Below the pieces are notes generated by a model, which saw nothing but the letters and a program-made list of their open reading frames with translations, was not told the origin of the DNA and did no database searches. Below, piece by piece: positions 6,775-8,407 of a stretch of 8,407 bases of DNA. Location: positions 1 through 8,407 of the forward strand of contig JAAZFF010000257.1 in NCBI GenBank assembly GCA_012511845.1, in the 5' to 3' direction. The DNA comes from Lentisphaerota bacterium. GTDB taxonomy: Bacteria > Verrucomicrobiota > Kiritimatiellia > RFP12 > UBA3636. Each line of letters opens with the position of its first letter. Position 1 is the stretch's first letter. Both the position numbers and the translations under genes were made by a program.

Positions 6775-7137
6775 TCAGCAAATTGTACCGGCTGCTTCCA
6801 AAACAAACACAAGTGCATCGGTGGCACAGGGGCGAGCACGGGCTAGCAGTGCCGAACTCATCGATGCAAGTTTTTCCGAATCCGTTCGTATCGAGCGAAT
6901 ATACGAGGCAAGCTTTTCGGAAGTCAGCTCAGACTGAGTCATAAAATCACAGGAGCCGTCACTGTTCATTGCACCGGCATTCGCCAGTTGATGGTTGCGT
7001 GCCGCGCCGGGCAGAGGTACCAGGAGGGCAGGAAGACCGCATGCTGCCAATTCAAAACAGGATGACGCACCGGCACGGGAAATGCAGAACTGTGAAGCCG
7101 CATAAAGTTTACCCATTTCATTGGAATACCCGATCAC
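6775..7137 (-). CDS. murG: MurG, C-terminal segment (UDP-GlcNAc-binding half), separated by an in-frame TAG
   Basis: 120 residues following directly, in the same frame, after the TAG at 7138-7140. A GTG at 7137 could serve as a restart but has no ribosome site; the fragment is more likely the natural continuation of the upstream segment. It contains the sugar-nucleotide signature SRAGASSCFELAACGLPALL (291-310 of the joined protein), where the family's key glutamate is Glu300, and the HQxxNA motif (His320, Gln321, Asn324). The joined protein is 391 codons, against roughly 355-365 for typical MurG; the excess is an N-terminal leader. The end (TGA) is in the usual place for the family. Without the upstream half it cannot bind lipid I, so alone it should be inactive. 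Confidence 0.75.
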   Translation of the reverse strand: MIGYSNEMGKLYAASQFCISRAGASSCFELAACGLPALLVPLPGAARNHQLANAGAMNSDGSCDFMTQSELTSEKLASYIRSIRTDSEKLASMSSALLARARPCATDALVFVLEAAGTIC

Positions 7138-7140
7138 CTA
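7138..7140 (-). other. In-frame TAG codon interrupting murG
   Basis: The codon is codon 271 of the joined murG frame, between ...SNIPV and VIGYSNEM.... In other MurG proteins this is a variable position just before the beta strand leading to the F/Y-x-x-x-M segment, so one substituted base explains it. No insertion or deletion is needed because both sides are in the same frame. It may be a true nonsense mutation, a read or assembly error, or a suppressed codon. Confidence 0.85.
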
Positions 7141-7950
7141 AACAGGAATATTACTGATCCTGCCATAAAGAGAGCGGACCTCTGCTTCATTCTTCCTTCC
7201 GGCAAGATGAATTATTCTCAATGCAGAAGCCTCACCCGGATCCTTGTCGAGCAGGGCTATGGCATCAGCCACTTTTTTATTAAGCTTCTTCGCACCCTGG
7301 CTGCCGCCCATTACAAGGATTGTAAAACGGGAAGGATCGGCATATTCGCCCGGATCCTGCTCCGTTATATCCATCCGGATCGGCATCCCTGTATTAGTTG
7401 TATTGACAGAGACAGGCAAATATCTGACTGCTTCATCAAACGCAACACAAACAATTCGTGCAAAGTGGGAGAGTTTGGACACTGCCACACCGGGGATTGC
7501 GTTTGAGTCGTGGAGGACTACTGCCGTGCCTGAAATGCGCGCCGCCAGTACAGGACCGAAAGATGTATACGAACCCATTGCCAGCAGCGCATGAGGGCGG
7601 AACTTGCGAAATCGGATCAGCGCAATAAAAAAAGATTTAACAAGGCTTACTAGAGACGCAAAAGCCAGCAAAGGACTTTTGAAATGCGGTTGCATGCATG
7701 GAACGGATATCACTTCCCCGTCCCAGCCTGCCGGCCTGTTTCCCTCCACAGCACGTCCGGAGAGTACAAGTGCTACTTCGCTTCCTTTTGCCTTAAGGGC
7801 ATTTGCTACAGCTACTCCGGGGTACATATGTCCGCCAGTTCCACCGCACGCTATGGCAAACCGGGTAGGCTTGCAATTTTTAGTCCTGAATATATTTTGA
7901 CTCGCTGAACTGTCAGGGCTGCAAGATGAATCAGCTGATGATTTATTCAT
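7138..7950 (-). CDS. murG: MurG, lipid II GlcNAc transferase, N-terminal segment ending at an in-frame TAG
   Basis: 270 residues of the GT28 transferase that adds GlcNAc to lipid I on the inner face of the membrane, the last cytoplasmic step of peptidoglycan precursor synthesis. Motifs are CGGTGGHMYPG at 35-45 (glycine-rich acceptor loop), MGSYTSFGP at 125-133, HDSNAIPG at 147-154 (usually HEQN, with Asp here for Glu), NTGMPIR at 186-192 and VMGGSQGAKKLN at 213-224 (second glycine loop). The hydrophobic patch at 93-112 fits membrane contact. Residues 1-27 are a polar Ser-rich leader not usual in the family. The start is ATG at 7950, the only good candidate, without a Shine-Dalgarno motif, 24 bases after the acyltransferase stop. 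The frame stops inside the C-terminal domain, not at a domain border, so the two pieces are not a natural split. Confidence 0.85.
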   Translation of the reverse strand: MNKSSADSSCSPDSSASQNIFRTKNCKPTRFAIACGGTGGHMYPGVAVANALKAKGSEVALVLSGRAVEGNRPAGWDGEVISVPCMQPHFKSPLLAFASLVSLVKSFFIALIRFRKFRPHALLAMGSYTSFGPVLAARISGTAVVLHDSNAIPGVAVSKLSHFARIVCVAFDEAVRYLPVSVNTTNTGMPIRMDITEQDPGEYADPSRFTILVMGGSQGAKKLNKKVADAIALLDKDPGEASALRIIHLAGRKNEAEVRSLYGRISNIPV

Positions 7951-7974
7951 TATGAAGCAGATAAATGTGAAAAA

Positions 7975-8407
7975 CTATTTTGGCTCAACCTTACCGTCTG
8001 CCAACATTTTTCGGTTATCCAGTTTTTCCCACTCAGTCAGTTTGGAACTGATGAAATCAATACAACGATTCTGTATCTCAGTTCTCGGAAGATCACATGG
8101 AATAGCAGGGCCGCATGAAACACGTACAGGACTCTTTATATGTACGGATGCGAACACATCACGATGTTTTTTACCTATTCTCAGAAAATCGGTTGCAACG
8201 GCAATCGGTATAATGGGTGCTTTTGCATTTTGTGCCAGCTTTGTGCCGAGTGAATTGAAACTCGCCGGTTCGAAAAGACGTTCTCGACGTCCCTGCGGAA
8301 AAACGAGCACAGAACGTCCGGCCTCTATTGCCTTCTTTCCGCCATCAAGAACCTTGCGCAAATCCGTTATCGGATTCTTCCTCTGTATACGTATGGGATC
8401 TATTGCC
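7975..8407 (-). CDS. PlsC-type lysophospholipid acyltransferase, C-terminal part (runs off the right edge)
   Basis: The frame is open to the right edge; about 143 residues are visible, and the first full codon is at 8406-8404. The family makes phosphatidic acid by acylating lysophosphatidate at the inner membrane, or acylates related lipids. Visible parts are the second acceptor-site block PIRIQRKNP (residues 4-12 of the visible part), the third block LVFPQGRR (34-41, where classic PlsC has FPEGTR) and the fourth block APIIPIAV (63-70). The catalytic HxxxxD motif lies outside the window. The Glu-to-Gln and Thr-to-Arg changes make this a divergent member, so the substrate is uncertain. It stops with TAG 24 bases before the murG ATG, implying cotranscription. 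A TTG at 8361 is not the start, because homology continues upstream of it. Confidence 0.8.
   Translation of the reverse strand, partial: AIDPIRIQRKNPITDLRKVLDGGKKAIEAGRSVLVFPQGRRERLFEPASFNSLGTKLAQNAKAPIIPIAVATDFLRIGKKHRDVFASVHIKSPVRVSCGPAIPCDLPRTEIQNRCIDFISSKLTEWEKLDNRKMLADGKVEPK

Noticed and set aside
7951..7977. Read-through fusion of the acyltransferase with MurG
   Set aside because: The eight bridging codons encode a Phe/Ile-rich stretch without protein character, and both proteins have plausible natural ends, so TAG is probably a true stop here.

Overview
The window is a fully minus-strand stretch of a Gram-negative bacterial chromosome, read here from right to left. Mixed base composition, an outer-membrane barrel protein, PlsC and MurG, stand-alone cytoplasmic glycan-degrading enzymes and a glycosidase with a lysine-rich tail would fit the Planctomycetes-Verrucomicrobia-Lentisphaerota group. 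That assignment is a guess from gene style, not something the sequence proves.

Right part (about 6775-8407): envelope housekeeping. The C-terminal part of a PlsC-type acyltransferase runs off the right edge and is followed 24 bases later by murG, the lipid II GlcNAc transferase. murG is interrupted by one in-frame TAG codon at 7138-7140. Both halves are in the same frame, no conserved residue is missing, and all family motifs are present on both sides.

Middle part (3433-6757): a clear sigma-70 type promoter (-35 TTTACA, 17 bases, -10 TAGTAT) drives a family GH4 NAD-dependent glycosidase, a stand-alone CBM9-like carbohydrate-binding protein, and an outer-membrane beta-barrel protein of unknown function with a signal peptide. 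The genes are 10 to 12 bases apart and look like one operon.

Left part (192-3397): a second promoter (-35 TTGCTT, 18 bases, -10 TATAAT) precedes a GH5 endoglycanase-like protein, an alginate-lyase-superfamily (PL38-like) polysaccharide lyase and a GH130 beta-mannoside phosphorylase or hydrolase. At the extreme left edge is the first 41 codons of a PAS-domain protein, probably a regulator.

None of the four catalytic carbohydrate enzymes has a recognisable signal peptide. The locus therefore looks like a cytoplasmic system for finishing imported oligosaccharides, probably containing uronic acid and beta-mannosyl or beta-glucosyl units, with the barrel protein as the only visible envelope component. 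No transporter, SusC/SusD pair, RNA gene, mobile element or CRISPR array is visible. There is no gene-free gap over about 110 bases.
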